Below are positions 48,395 through 57,181 of a DNA stretch of 64,000 nucleotides, piece after piece (position 1 is the stretch's first letter; each line of letters begins with the position of its first letter). Under the pieces are notes generated by a model. That model saw nothing but the letters and a program-made list of their open reading frames with translations, ran no database searches and was not told the DNA's origin. The position numbers and the translations under genes are program-made. Origin of the DNA: Teichococcus wenyumeiae (lineage in GTDB: Bacteria; Pseudomonadota; Alphaproteobacteria; Acetobacterales; Acetobacteraceae); NCBI RefSeq assembly GCF_003696345.1, contig NZ_RFLX01000002.1, forward strand, positions 186,001-250,000, given 5' to 3'.

Positions 48395-49371
48395 CGCCGC
48401 TGGTTTCTCTTGAAGGCGTCAGCAAGGTCTTCGGCAGGCGCGCCACGCTGTCGCAGCGCATCAACATGGCGCTGGGCCGTGGCGAAGGGCCCACGCGGCT
48501 GCGCGCGGTGCAGGATGTGGACCTCTCGCTCCAAGCCGGTGAGGCGCTGGGGCTGGTGGGGGAATCCGGCTGCGGCAAATCGACGTTGGGCCGGGTCGTG
48601 GCCGGCATCCACGCGCCCAGCAGCGGCACCGCGCGCATCGGCGGCCAGTCGCCCATGGCGCATGGGCACAAGGCCACCACGCGCGTGCAGATGGTCTTCC
48701 AGGACCCCTTCGCCTCGCTGGACCCGCGCATGCGCGTGGGCCAAGCCATCGCGGAAGGGCCCGTGGCGCATGGCCTGACCACCCAGGCGGCGTCGCGGGA
48801 TTATGTGGCGCGCTGGCTGGAACAGGTCGGGCTGCCGCGCGACTACGCCGACCGCTTCCCGCACCAGATGTCCGGTGGGCAGCGCCAGCGCATCGCCATC
48901 GCCCGTGCGCTGGCCATGCAGCCGGATGTGCTGGTCTGCGACGAGCCTGTGGCCTCCTTGGATGTTTCCATCCAGGCGCAGATCGTCAATCTCTTCCTGA
49001 AGCTGCGGCGGGAGCTGCGGCTGACCATGCTCTTCATCAGCCATGACCTGGCGGTGGTGCGGCATCTCTGCGACCGCGTCGCCATCATGTATCTCGGCCG
49101 CATCGTGGAGATCGGGCCGGCGGCGCAGGTCTATGCCGCGCCGCGCCACCCCTATACCCAGGCTTTGCTGGACAGCGTGCCGAAGCTGACGCTGGACGCG
49201 GATTCTGTCAGCTTCAAGCCGATCAAAGGGGAATTGCCGTCTCCCCTGCGTCCGCCGCCGGGCTGCCCCTTCCACGCCCGCTGCCCGAAGGCCACGGAAC
49301 GCTGCGTTGCGGAGCGCCCGGCGCTGCGGCCGCTCTCCCCGGGTTGGGAGGCGGCCTGCCACTACGCCTGA
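48391..49371 (+). CDS. ABC transporter ATP-binding protein (DppF/OppF type)
   Basis: Second ATPase, 326 residues. It has Walker A GESGCGKST (near 60), signature SGGQRQRIAIA (near 162) and Walker B VLVCDEPVASLDV (near 182). The C-terminal extension contains PFHARCPKATERC. It is coupled to the preceding ATPase by overlap and ends the operon, only 7 bp from the convergent isoaspartyl peptidase gene. Confidence 0.96.
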   Translation: MTPLVSLEGVSKVFGRRATLSQRINMALGRGEGPTRLRAVQDVDLSLQAGEALGLVGESGCGKSTLGRVVAGIHAPSSGTARIGGQSPMAHGHKATTRVQMVFQDPFASLDPRMRVGQAIAEGPVAHGLTTQAASRDYVARWLEQVGLPRDYADRFPHQMSGGQRQRIAIARALAMQPDVLVCDEPVASLDVSIQAQIVNLFLKLRRELRLTMLFISHDLAVVRHLCDRVAIMYLGRIVEIGPAAQVYAAPRHPYTQALLDSVPKLTLDADSVSFKPIKGELPSPLRPPPGCPFHARCPKATERCVAERPALRPLSPGWEAACHYA

Positions 49372-49378
49372 GGGCGCC

Positions 49379-50326
49379 TCAGCCCTTCTGCAGCGCCTCG
49401 CGGTGGATGCCGGTCCAGGCCACGCCATCGGCGGCGATGGTGCCGCGATACATGCCGCTGCTGTTGAAGGGCAGCGAGACGCGACCGGCGGCATCGATGG
49501 CGATCAAGCCGCCGGAGCCGCCGATCTTGCCCAGTTCCTCCACCACCGTTTCCGCCGCGACCTCCAGCGTGTCGCCGCGGTAGCGCATGCGCGACGCGAT
49601 ATCATGCGCGGCGGCCCAGCGGATGAAGTATTCGCCATGGCCGGTGGCAGAGATGGCGCAGGTCTCGTTCTCCGCCCAGGTGCCGGCGCCGAAGACCGGG
49701 CTGTCGCCCACGCGGCCCGGCAGCTTCGCCGTCATGCCGCCCGTCGAGGTCGCGGCGGCCACATTGCCGAACCGGTCGCGCGCCACGGCGCCGACGGTGC
49801 CGTGCTTGGCCTCGTCGTCGCGCGTGTCGGCGGCGGCGGAGGCCTGGCGGGCCAATTCGTCCTTCAGGGTCTGCCAGCGGCGCTCGGTGTAGAAGTATTC
49901 CTCCGGCGCGAAGGTCACGCCCTGGGCGCGGCAGAATTCCAGCGCGCCCTCCCCCACCAGCAGCACATGCTCGGAGCGTTCCATCACCGCGCGCGCCGCC
50001 TGCACCGGGTTGCGCGGGCCCATGATGCCGGCGACGGCACCGGCCGCCCGGTCCTCGCCGCGCATCACCGCCGCGTCCATCTCCTGCACGCCCGCGCGGG
50101 TGAAGACGGCGCCGCGCCCGGCGTTGAACAGCGGGTTGTCCTCCAGCGACATCACCGCCGCCGTCACGGCATCGATCGCCGTGCCGCCGGCCGCCAGCAC
50201 GGCATGGCCGGCGCGCAGGCTGTCGCGCAGCCCGGCATGGTATTGCGCCTCGGCCTCGGGGGTCATGGAATCGCGGCGGATGGTGCCGGCGCCGCCATGG
50301 ATGGCGAGCGCGAAGGTATCGGTCAT
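49379..50326 (-). CDS. iaaA: Isoaspartyl peptidase / L-asparaginase (Ntn-hydrolase)
   Basis: Self-cleaving N-terminal-nucleophile hydrolase, 315 residues. It removes isoaspartyl residues from peptides or hydrolyses asparagine. The N-terminal AIHGGAGT is a family signature; cleavage is expected before Thr177 in KHGTVGAVARD, creating the active threonine. Substrate-site GRVGDSPVFGAG and ATGHGEYFIR follow. ATG 50326 is preferred to a TTG three codons upstream. Its place at the end of the peptide/amide importer suggests a shared catabolic role. Confidence 0.95.
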   Translation of the reverse strand: MTDTFALAIHGGAGTIRRDSMTPEAEAQYHAGLRDSLRAGHAVLAAGGTAIDAVTAAVMSLEDNPLFNAGRGAVFTRAGVQEMDAAVMRGEDRAAGAVAGIMGPRNPVQAARAVMERSEHVLLVGEGALEFCRAQGVTFAPEEYFYTERRWQTLKDELARQASAAADTRDDEAKHGTVGAVARDRFGNVAAATSTGGMTAKLPGRVGDSPVFGAGTWAENETCAISATGHGEYFIRWAAAHDIASRMRYRGDTLEVAAETVVEELGKIGGSGGLIAIDAAGRVSLPFNSSGMYRGTIAADGVAWTGIHREALQKG

Positions 50327-50414
50327 CAGGGACAACTTTCCGGTTCGGGCATGGCGGGAACAGTCATGGCCCGCATTCCTTCATAACCGCCAGAGCGGCG
50401 GCTGTCCCAGGTGG

Positions 50415-53066
50415 CTATTGCGCCGAGAATGGTACCCCTGCCATCGCCGCCAGGGCTGCCAGCCCGTCCCGCAACGGCTCCGGCACCGCGCCCAGCAGCA
50501 GGTGGCGGCAGGGCGGGTCGCGTGACAGCAGCAGCGCCGCCACGGGCATCGGCACGCGGCGGTCGATGCCATCGGCATCCTGGTGGCTGGCCTCGCCATC
50601 CGCGTAGCGCACGGCACTGGCGCCGGGGCAGAGCGCGGCATCCCAGGGCCGCGCCTCCCCCACCACCAGCAGGAAAGGCTGTTCCAGCCCCAGCGCCATG
50701 CGGGCGGCCACGGCATGGCGGGCGGAAGCGGCCTCGGCCAGCAGGGCGGCCGCCGGGGCCAGCGTCATGGCATCGGTAACGGGCGCGAAGGGCGGCAGGC
50801 CCGGCGGCAGCGGCGTATCGCCCCGCGTGGGTGCCAGCGCCGCGTAGTGGCCGGCGTGGCGGGACAGCCAGCGCGCGCGCGGCGCCGCCATGGGCCCGGC
50901 CCCGGCGGAAAGGTCGATCGGCCAGGGCTCGGGCAGCAGCAGCCCGGCGGAACGCAGGCGCAGCGCCGCCGGCCCCGCCACGCTGCCTTGCAGCAGCAAG
51001 GGCCCCTCCACGTCCGGCAAGGGCAGGCCCAGCCGCAGCGAACCCTCCACCGGCGCTTCCAGCAAGGTGGCGGCGGCATCGGGCTGCCCGGCCGGGCCGC
51101 AGCGCAGCCGCAGGGAAAGCGGCGCTTCCGCCTCCAGTTCCAGCCCCAGACGGCGGCTGCCGGCGGGCAGCAACAGGCCCCACTCGGCCGCCACCGGATG
51201 GCCGCCTGGCCCGATGCCATAGGCCAGGCAAGGGCGGCGCGGCGCCGTGGCGGGTTCCGCGCCAGCCGCGATGGCGGGGGCCAGGAGCCGGTCGGCCAGC
51301 AGCGGCCGCGGCACCGCATCGGCTTCCGGCAGAAGGTCGATGCGGCCGAAGCCGGGGTGATGGCGCCAGGCCAGGGCCGCCGCCTCATCCAGGGCCAGCA
51401 GCGGCGGCGCGGGCGGCGTGGGCGCGCGGGCGGCGGCCAGGGCGGCGATGGCTTCCCGCGCCGGGCGCGCGGTGGCGGACCAGCCCTGCGCCGCCGCCGC
51501 CTCCCGCGCACGGGCGGCGAGGCCGCGCAGCGCCTCCGGCTGCCGCAGCAGGCGCGACAGTTCGGCCGCGAAGCCTTCCAGCGGCAGCACCAGCCCGGCG
51601 CCCGCCGCCACCGCCGCGAAGCCGCGCGCGGCATGCGGGGTATTCACCGTGGGCAGGCCATGGGCGAGGTAATCGGCCAGTTTCAGGCTGGCACCGCTGC
51701 CGCTTTCCACCGGGTTCAGCGCGGCCGACCAGCGGCCCAGCGTGGCGGCCTTCTCCTCCTCCGACACCACGCCGCGCAGCAGCACATTGGGCAGGCTGGA
51801 GGAGACGGCGGCGCAGACGCTGCCCACCAGCTCGAACACCGCCTCCGGCAACCGGGGTGCCAGTTCCTCCACGATGAAGCGGGCGGCGGCCACATTGGGC
51901 GGGTGTGAGGAGCCGAGGAAGCCCAGGCGCGGCGGCTCCCCTGCCGGTGGCGTGGCGGGCGCCGCCGGGATGACGCCATGCGGCATCAACACCACCTGCC
52001 GGGCGGCGGGGCCGAAATGCGCGGCATCGGCCTCGCTGCAACAGAGCACCAGGTCGGCGGCGGCCAGCAGGCGGCGCTCCACTTCCTCGACAAAGCCGCA
52101 GAGCGGTGCCCCGGCGGGGTGGCCGGCCAGGATCTCGCGCTTCAGCCGCGCCTCGACATTATGGGCGTCATAAACCACCGGCAGGCCAGGGGCGGCGGCG
52201 CGCATGGCATCCAGCAGCGGCGCCAGGTAGCAATGCTCGAACACCGCCACCCGTGCGCGGCGGGAGAGGTCCGCCGCCACCGCCAGCAGTGTCGGGTGGC
52301 TGGCCGCATGCATGGCGGAAACGATGTCCTCCAGCCCGGAATCGGCCAGGGTGCGCAGGTCGGCCTCGACGGCGCGCTGCCCCCGGTCCTTGGGCACGGA
52401 GACCTGCAATACGTTCGGCGCCACGAAGGCCGTGGCGCCCACATTGCCGAGGGAGAGCAGCACCGTCTCCTCCCCCAGCGCCGCCAGCCCGTGCCGCACG
52501 CGCACGGCGCCGCCGGTGTGCTTCTCGATCACGGGGTAGTCGTTCAGGGCCAGGGTGAAGCCCGGCGGCGCGCCCTCGGCCGGCGCGGGCGGGGGCAGCG
52601 CCGACAGCAGGCGCGGCAGGGCGGCGCGGGGCACTTCCCGCAGCCGTTCCGCCGGCACGCCGTAGAGCAGTTGCAGCTTGCGCCCCACCTCCTCCGCCGG
52701 CACCGCCAGCAGCCGGGCGCGGCGGGCGAGGTCGCGCTCCCGCCGCCAGAGCGCTTCCCAGGCCTCGGGGTCGGTCCGCTCGGCGGGCGAGAGATGGCAC
52801 AGGGCGAGGTCGGCGGGGGCATAGACCTCCACCAGCCCTTCCAGGCCGGCCAGGGCCGCCGCGCCATCGGCGGAAAGATGCAGCACCAGCGCCGTCGCCC
52901 GTGCCTGCCGGCGCAGTTCCGCCAGAGCGGCACCGGGGCCGGCATAGCGCCACAGCGCGCGCGGGATGCAGATGGTGACGGACCAATGGGGGGAGAGCGC
53001 CTCCACCAGTGGGCGGAGGTCGTCCTCGGGCGCCGCCAACAGCAGCAGGCCGGGCAAGGGGCTCAT
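50415..53066 (-). CDS. Large glycosyltransferase (GT4-like) with extra domains
   Basis: Protein of 883 residues. The central part looks like a GT-B glycosyltransferase: PVVYDAHNVEARLKRE (near 300), a linker with VVLMPHGVIP, then GFLGSSHPPNVAAARF (near 390) and NPVESGSGASLKLADYLAHG (near 460). The first 290 residues and the last 300 or so are not recognised. The last part has a beta-rich, sandwich-like pattern (RRLGLELEAEAPLSLRLRC). It is in one transcript with the DUF4214 gene upstream (13 bp). A role in surface polysaccharide is inferred from the context. Confidence 0.82.
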   Translation of the reverse strand: MSPLPGLLLLAAPEDDLRPLVEALSPHWSVTICIPRALWRYAGPGAALAELRRQARATALVLHLSADGAAALAGLEGLVEVYAPADLALCHLSPAERTDPEAWEALWRRERDLARRARLLAVPAEEVGRKLQLLYGVPAERLREVPRAALPRLLSALPPPAPAEGAPPGFTLALNDYPVIEKHTGGAVRVRHGLAALGEETVLLSLGNVGATAFVAPNVLQVSVPKDRGQRAVEADLRTLADSGLEDIVSAMHAASHPTLLAVAADLSRRARVAVFEHCYLAPLLDAMRAAAPGLPVVYDAHNVEARLKREILAGHPAGAPLCGFVEEVERRLLAAADLVLCCSEADAAHFGPAARQVVLMPHGVIPAAPATPPAGEPPRLGFLGSSHPPNVAAARFIVEELAPRLPEAVFELVGSVCAAVSSSLPNVLLRGVVSEEEKAATLGRWSAALNPVESGSGASLKLADYLAHGLPTVNTPHAARGFAAVAAGAGLVLPLEGFAAELSRLLRQPEALRGLAARAREAAAAQGWSATARPAREAIAALAAARAPTPPAPPLLALDEAAALAWRHHPGFGRIDLLPEADAVPRPLLADRLLAPAIAAGAEPATAPRRPCLAYGIGPGGHPVAAEWGLLLPAGSRRLGLELEAEAPLSLRLRCGPAGQPDAAATLLEAPVEGSLRLGLPLPDVEGPLLLQGSVAGPAALRLRSAGLLLPEPWPIDLSAGAGPMAAPRARWLSRHAGHYAALAPTRGDTPLPPGLPPFAPVTDAMTLAPAAALLAEAASARHAVAARMALGLEQPFLLVVGEARPWDAALCPGASAVRYADGEASHQDADGIDRRVPMPVAALLLSRDPPCRHLLLGAVPEPLRDGLAALAAMAGVPFSAQ

Positions 53067-53079
53067 GCGCAGCGCCCTC

Positions 53080-53541
53080 TCAAGGCACGGGTGCGGAGAG
53101 CAGCCGCACCTCTTCCTGCCGCGTCCGGGCCTCGGGCGAATTGGCGATGGCGCGCAGCACCACCCCGGCATCCAGCGCGCCACGGTCCAGCGCATCGGTG
53201 TAATCGGCCCGCCCGGCGGGGTCCGGCAGGCGGTTGAGGAAGACCTGGAAGGCGCCGTCGATCAGCCGGTCATAGGGCCGTGAATCCGGCAGCACGGCGC
53301 GCAGCAGGAAGGGCATGCGCGGGTCCTGCTGCCGCCGGGTATAGACGCGCCATTCGCGCGGGCCGCGCCCTTCCCAGGGCGTGTCGCGCTCCGGCGTGGT
53401 GGCGGGCAGGCGCGGCGGGCGGCCGGGCATCTCCAGCGGCGGGGCATTGATCCAGGCGCGGGCGGGGGCGGCCAGGGTGCGCAGCAGGTCGATCCGCAGG
53501 CGCAGGCCCAGTTCCGCGAAGGAGGGCGGCGGCGTTTCCAT
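53080..53541 (-). CDS. DUF4214 domain-containing protein
   Basis: Protein of 153 residues. The C-terminal part carries the DUF4214 pattern FQVFLNRLPDPAGRADYTDAL followed by VLRAIANSPEA (about 98-142). This repeat is common in proteins linked to glycosyltransferases or surface layers. The N-terminal half is Pro/Arg-rich without recognised features. It is upstream of and closely linked to the 883-residue glycosyltransferase and divergent from the next gene. Confidence 0.82.
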   Translation of the reverse strand: METPPPSFAELGLRLRIDLLRTLAAPARAWINAPPLEMPGRPPRLPATTPERDTPWEGRGPREWRVYTRRQQDPRMPFLLRAVLPDSRPYDRLIDGAFQVFLNRLPDPAGRADYTDALDRGALDAGVVLRAIANSPEARTRQEEVRLLSAPVP

Positions 53542-53593
53542 GGCGGGTTGCCCCTTCTAGAATGGCGCCGGCCGGACAGGAGCGCAGCGAGGC

Positions 53594-54052
53594 GTGGAGA
53601 CAGAACCGAAGGGGCCAGGCCCCGGCCGCGAGACCCTGATCTGCGATGCCGATCTTGTCCAGGCCGGCTTCTACCCCGCCGAGCTCTCGGAAGACGGCAT
53701 CCCCTTCCGCTGGATCGGGCCGCGCCCCATTGCAACGGTCTTCCTGCCGCCGCTGGGGCGTCGGGTGGAGGTGACGCTGCGGGTGCATTCCGCCTTCGTG
53801 CCCGAGGTGCTGGAAGAGGTGCGCCTGTCGCTGGATGGAGGCCCCTGGGTGCCGACCCTGCTGCTGCAGGGCGCCGATGGCCGCACCACCCTCTCCGCCC
53901 GCCTCTCGGCGGGGCCCATGGCGCATCTCGGCACGCTGCGGCTGGATATCGACAGCATCCGCGCCGAAAGCCCGCGCCAGCGCGGCGGCACCGATGACCG
54001 GCCGCTGTCGCTGGCGCTTTCCGCCATCAGCCTTCGCGCGCTGGAGGACTAG
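53594..54052 (+). CDS. Hypothetical beta-rich protein in the glycan cluster
   Basis: Protein of 152 residues, probably from a GTG at 53594. It has no signal peptide. The body shows alternating beta strands (RRVEVTLRVHSAFVPEVLEEV, then VRLSLDGGPW and LGTLRLDIDSI), resembling small carbohydrate-associated sandwich domains, though I recognise no family. It is divergent from the DUF4214 gene (52 bp) and convergent with kdsD (4 bp). Confidence 0.6.
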   Translation: METEPKGPGPGRETLICDADLVQAGFYPAELSEDGIPFRWIGPRPIATVFLPPLGRRVEVTLRVHSAFVPEVLEEVRLSLDGGPWVPTLLLQGADGRTTLSARLSAGPMAHLGTLRLDIDSIRAESPRQRGGTDDRPLSLALSAISLRALED

Positions 54053-54056
54053 CGCC

Positions 54057-55058
54057 TCAGGCCACGCCGCTGCGCAGCAGGTCGTGGATATGCACGATGC
54101 CGACCGGGCGGCCATCCTCCACCACGAAGAGCGTGGTGATGCCGGCCTCGTTCATGTCGCCCAGGATCTCGGTGGCCAGCATGTCGGGGGCGACGCTGCG
54201 CGGCGTGCGCGTCATCACCTCGGACACCGGGCGGTCCTCGAAGCGGCTGGCAAAGGCGCGGCGCAGGTCGCCGTCGGTGATGACGCCGGCCAGCCGCCCC
54301 GCCTCATCCGTCACGCCAGTGACGCCGAAGCGCTTCGAGGTCATCTCCACGATGGCCTGGGACAGCGGCACGCCCTGGGAGACCAGCGGAATGGCGGCGC
54401 CCTTGTGCATCAGGTCCCGCGCCTTGCGCAGCTTGGAGCCGAGCTTGCCGCCCGGGTGGAAGCGGCGGAAGTCCTGCGCCGAGAAACCCTGCATGGAGAG
54501 CAGCGCCACCGCCAGCGCATCGCCCATGGCGAGCTGCATGGTGGTGGAGGTGGTGGGCGCCAGCCCATTGGGGCAAGCTTCCGGCATGGCCGGCAGAAAC
54601 AGCGGCAGGTCCGCCGCCGTGCCCAGCGCGCTCTCGGGGCGGGAGGTGATGGCGATCAGCGGGATATCGAAGCGCTTGCAGAAGGCGATGATATCCGAAA
54701 GCTCCGGCGCCTCCCCGGACCAGGAGAGCGCCAGCACCGCATCCTCGTCCCGGATCATGCCGAGGTCGCCGTGGCTGGCCTCGCCGGGATGGACGAAATA
54801 GGCAGGCGTGCCGGTGGAGGCCAGCGTCGCCGCGATCTTGCGCCCCACATGGCCCGACTTGCCCATGCCGGTGACGATCAGCCGCCCGTTCTGCGCCTGC
54901 ACCTTGCGGACGGCGGCCACCGCGGCCTCGAAGGCCTCGCCCAGGCCATTGTCCAGGGCATCGCGCAGGGCGGTGAGGCCTTGCATCTCCAGCTCCACCG
55001 TGCGCCGGGCGGCGACAACGGGGGCGCGGGTATCCAGGGGGCTCTCGGCAAAGGCCAT
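54057..55058 (-). CDS. kdsD: Arabinose-5-phosphate isomerase (KdsD/KpsF family)
   Basis: Converts ribulose-5-phosphate to arabinose-5-phosphate, the first step to Kdo for LPS. The 333 residues have a SIS domain (GMGKSGHVGRKIAATLASTG near 65, then LSWSGEAPE near 110). Two C-terminal CBS domains (about 205-330, ending VEDGRPVGIVHIHDLL) follow. ATG 55058 lies 46 bp after kdsB, and the frame extends upstream without family residues. With kdsA and kdsB it makes a Kdo operon. Confidence 0.96.
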   Translation of the reverse strand: MAFAESPLDTRAPVVAARRTVELEMQGLTALRDALDNGLGEAFEAAVAAVRKVQAQNGRLIVTGMGKSGHVGRKIAATLASTGTPAYFVHPGEASHGDLGMIRDEDAVLALSWSGEAPELSDIIAFCKRFDIPLIAITSRPESALGTAADLPLFLPAMPEACPNGLAPTTSTTMQLAMGDALAVALLSMQGFSAQDFRRFHPGGKLGSKLRKARDLMHKGAAIPLVSQGVPLSQAIVEMTSKRFGVTGVTDEAGRLAGVITDGDLRRAFASRFEDRPVSEVMTRTPRSVAPDMLATEILGDMNEAGITTLFVVEDGRPVGIVHIHDLLRSGVA

Positions 55059-55104
55059 GCTGGCACTCCTGCAAGGGTTCAAGGGCGGGGCTCGGCCGCC
55101 AGGA

Positions 55105-55848
55105 TCAGGCGGCGGCGCCCCGGCCAGCCAGGATCTCCCGCGCACGCTCCAGGTCGGCAGGGGTATCGACGCCCAGCGGCACCTCCGCCACTTCCATGGC
55201 GTCGATCCGCATGCCGGCTTCCAGCGCGCGAAGCTGCTCCAGCTTCTCCCGCAGTTCCAGCGGCGAAGGCGGCAGGCCGACGAAGCGCGCCAGGGCCGCG
55301 CGGCGCCAGGCGTAGAGGCCGATGTGATGGTACAGCGGCCCCTCCCCCCAGGGCGCCTGGGCGCGGGTGAAGTACAGCGCGCGGAAGCGGCCGCCACCCA
55401 GCGGCGTACCCACCATCTTCACGACGCTGGACGCCACTCGCTCCTCCTCCCGGTGGATGAGGGCGACGGCGGTGCCGATGGCGACCTCCGCATCCTCCAG
55501 CGGCCGGGCGGCGGCGCGGATGGTGGCGGGTTCCACGGTCGGCAGGTCGCCCTGCACGTTGATGACGGCATCGAAGCGGCCATCGGGGTCGATCCGGCCC
55601 AGCGCCTCGAAGACGCGGTCGGAGCCGGAGGGATGCTCCGGCGCCGTCAGCACCGCCTGGCCGCCGGCGGCCCGCACCGCCTCGGCGATGGCGGGGGTGT
55701 CGGTCGCGACCCAGACGGGGGCGACATCGGCTTCCACGGCGCGGCGCCAGACAGCCACGATCATCGGCTCGCCGTTCAGGTCGGCCAGCGGCTTGTTGGG
55801 CAGGCGGGTGGCGGCCAGCCGGGACGGCACCAGAACAACGGGCTTCAC
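55105..55848 (-). CDS. kdsB: 3-deoxy-manno-octulosonate cytidylyltransferase
   Basis: Activates Kdo as CMP-Kdo for transfer to lipid A. The 247 residues show the nucleotide-binding N-terminus [33 protein letters not shown] (near 95) and the later [10 protein letters not shown]. Its ATG overlaps the kdsA stop (ATGA), so the two are translationally coupled. Confidence 0.97.
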   Translation of the reverse strand: MKPVVLVPSRLAATRLPNKPLADLNGEPMIVAVWRRAVEADVAPVWVATDTPAIAEAVRAAGGQAVLTAPEHPSGSDRVFEALGRIDPDGRFDAVINVQGDLPTVEPATIRAAARPLEDAEVAIGTAVALIHREEERVASSVVKMVGTPLGGGRFRALYFTRAQAPWGEGPLYHHIGLYAWRRAALARFVGLPPSPLELREKLEQLRALEAGMRIDAMEVAEVPLGVDTPADLERAREILAGRGAAA

Positions 55849-56705
55849 GCCACGGCTTCCAGATGCGCCGCCCGCTGCTGCGCCTTGCTCAACTGGTCCA
55901 GCGCCATCAGGTCCCGCAGCAGCCCCTCGAACTGCCGCAGCGGCACCATGTTGGGGCCGTCGGACGGCGCGTGGTCCGGGTCCTCATGCGTCTCGATGAA
56001 GAGGCCGGCTGTGCCCACCGCCACGGCGGCGCGCGCCAGCACGGGCACGAATTCCCGCTGCCCACCGCTGCTGCCGCCCATGGCGCCGGGCTGCTGCACG
56101 GAATGGGTGGCATCGAAGATCACCGGCGCGCCGGTGCCGGCCATGATGGGCAGGCCGCGGAAGTCGGAGATCAGGGTATTGTAGCCGAAGGACGTGCCGC
56201 GCTCGGTCAGCATCACGTTCGGATTGCCGGCGCCGACGATCTTCTCCACCACATTGCCCATGTCCCAGGGCGCCAGGAACTGGCCCTTCTTGACATTCAC
56301 CACGCGCCCGGTGGCGGCGGCGGCCAGCAGCAGGTCGGTCTGGCGGCACAGGAAGGCGGGGATCTGCAGCACGTCCACGGCCTGCGCCACCTCGGCGCAT
56401 TGATGCGCGTCATGCACATCGGTCAGCACGGGCAGGCCCAGGCTCTCGCGGATCTCCGCGAAGATCGGCAGCGACTTCTCCAGCCCCAGGCCGCGCTGCG
56501 CCCGGGCGCTGGTGCGGTTGGCCTTGTCGAAGGAGGTCTTGTAGACCAGCCCGATCCCGAGCCGCCCGGAAATCTCCTTCAGGGCGGAGGCCATCTCCAG
56601 CGCATGCGCCCGGCTTTCCAACTGGCAGGGGCCGGCGATCACGGAGATCGGCAGGTCGTTGCCGAACCGGGCGGAGCCGATTTCGACGACAGGATTGGGC
56701 GTCAT
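55845..56705 (-). CDS. kdsA: 3-deoxy-8-phosphooctulonate synthase
   Basis: Condenses arabinose-5-phosphate with phosphoenolpyruvate to Kdo-8-phosphate. The 286 residues begin with the barrel strand [18 protein letters not shown] (near 20) and hold [14 protein letters not shown] (near 55) and [19 protein letters not shown] (near 165). It is the first gene of kdsA-kdsB-kdsD. kdsC, the phosphatase, is not in this cluster. Confidence 0.97.
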   Translation of the reverse strand: MTPNPVVEIGSARFGNDLPISVIAGPCQLESRAHALEMASALKEISGRLGIGLVYKTSFDKANRTSARAQRGLGLEKSLPIFAEIRESLGLPVLTDVHDAHQCAEVAQAVDVLQIPAFLCRQTDLLLAAAATGRVVNVKKGQFLAPWDMGNVVEKIVGAGNPNVMLTERGTSFGYNTLISDFRGLPIMAGTGAPVIFDATHSVQQPGAMGGSSGGQREFVPVLARAAVAVGTAGLFIETHEDPDHAPSDGPNMVPLRQFEGLLRDLMALDQLSKAQQRAAHLEAVA

Positions 56706-57181
56706 GGAAAGGATAGTCTCCGCCTGTCAGGCTAAGGGGGCCGCATGCCATGTCGGCTCTGGCATGGCAACAAGCAAGCGGTACCGGCCGCCCTGCGCGG
56801 CAGGGAAGCCACGGCCAGCGCCTCCGCCGGCCACCGCGCCACCCGGAGATCGCGGGGGCGGGCCGCTTCTAAGCGCTTGTTCCACATCACGCAACCGTCA
56901 TCGGCCATACCCGCAGAGGCGCATGCCAGCCTCATGGCGCAGGAATGGATACCATGCGCCCGGCACGGCACCTCCCGCCCGTGCCGCAGCGTCGGGCAGC
57001 GGGTGATGTCAGCCTTGACGTGTCTTCGCCCTTCAGGGAACTTGCGGCGCCGGAAAGCCATGGGACCTGGCCCCGCCATGTTGATGGCCGCCTGCTTTCT
57101 ACAAAACATAACAATCATGGAAACGAACGCCTTATACCCGGCGAGCACCGCACCGGCTGGCCACGCTCATGGAGGTTCGGG
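56706..57181. other. Intergenic region between kdsA and the GT2-GT4 gene
   Basis: About 475 bp with no family-like gene. Open frames here are poor in alphaproteobacterial features. Near 57080-57118 there is an A+T-richer patch with TTGATG (57081) and ACAAAACATAACA, where a plus-strand promoter for the glycosyltransferase could lie; the boxes are weak. The kdsA promoter should be at the left side on the minus strand. Confidence 0.35.
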
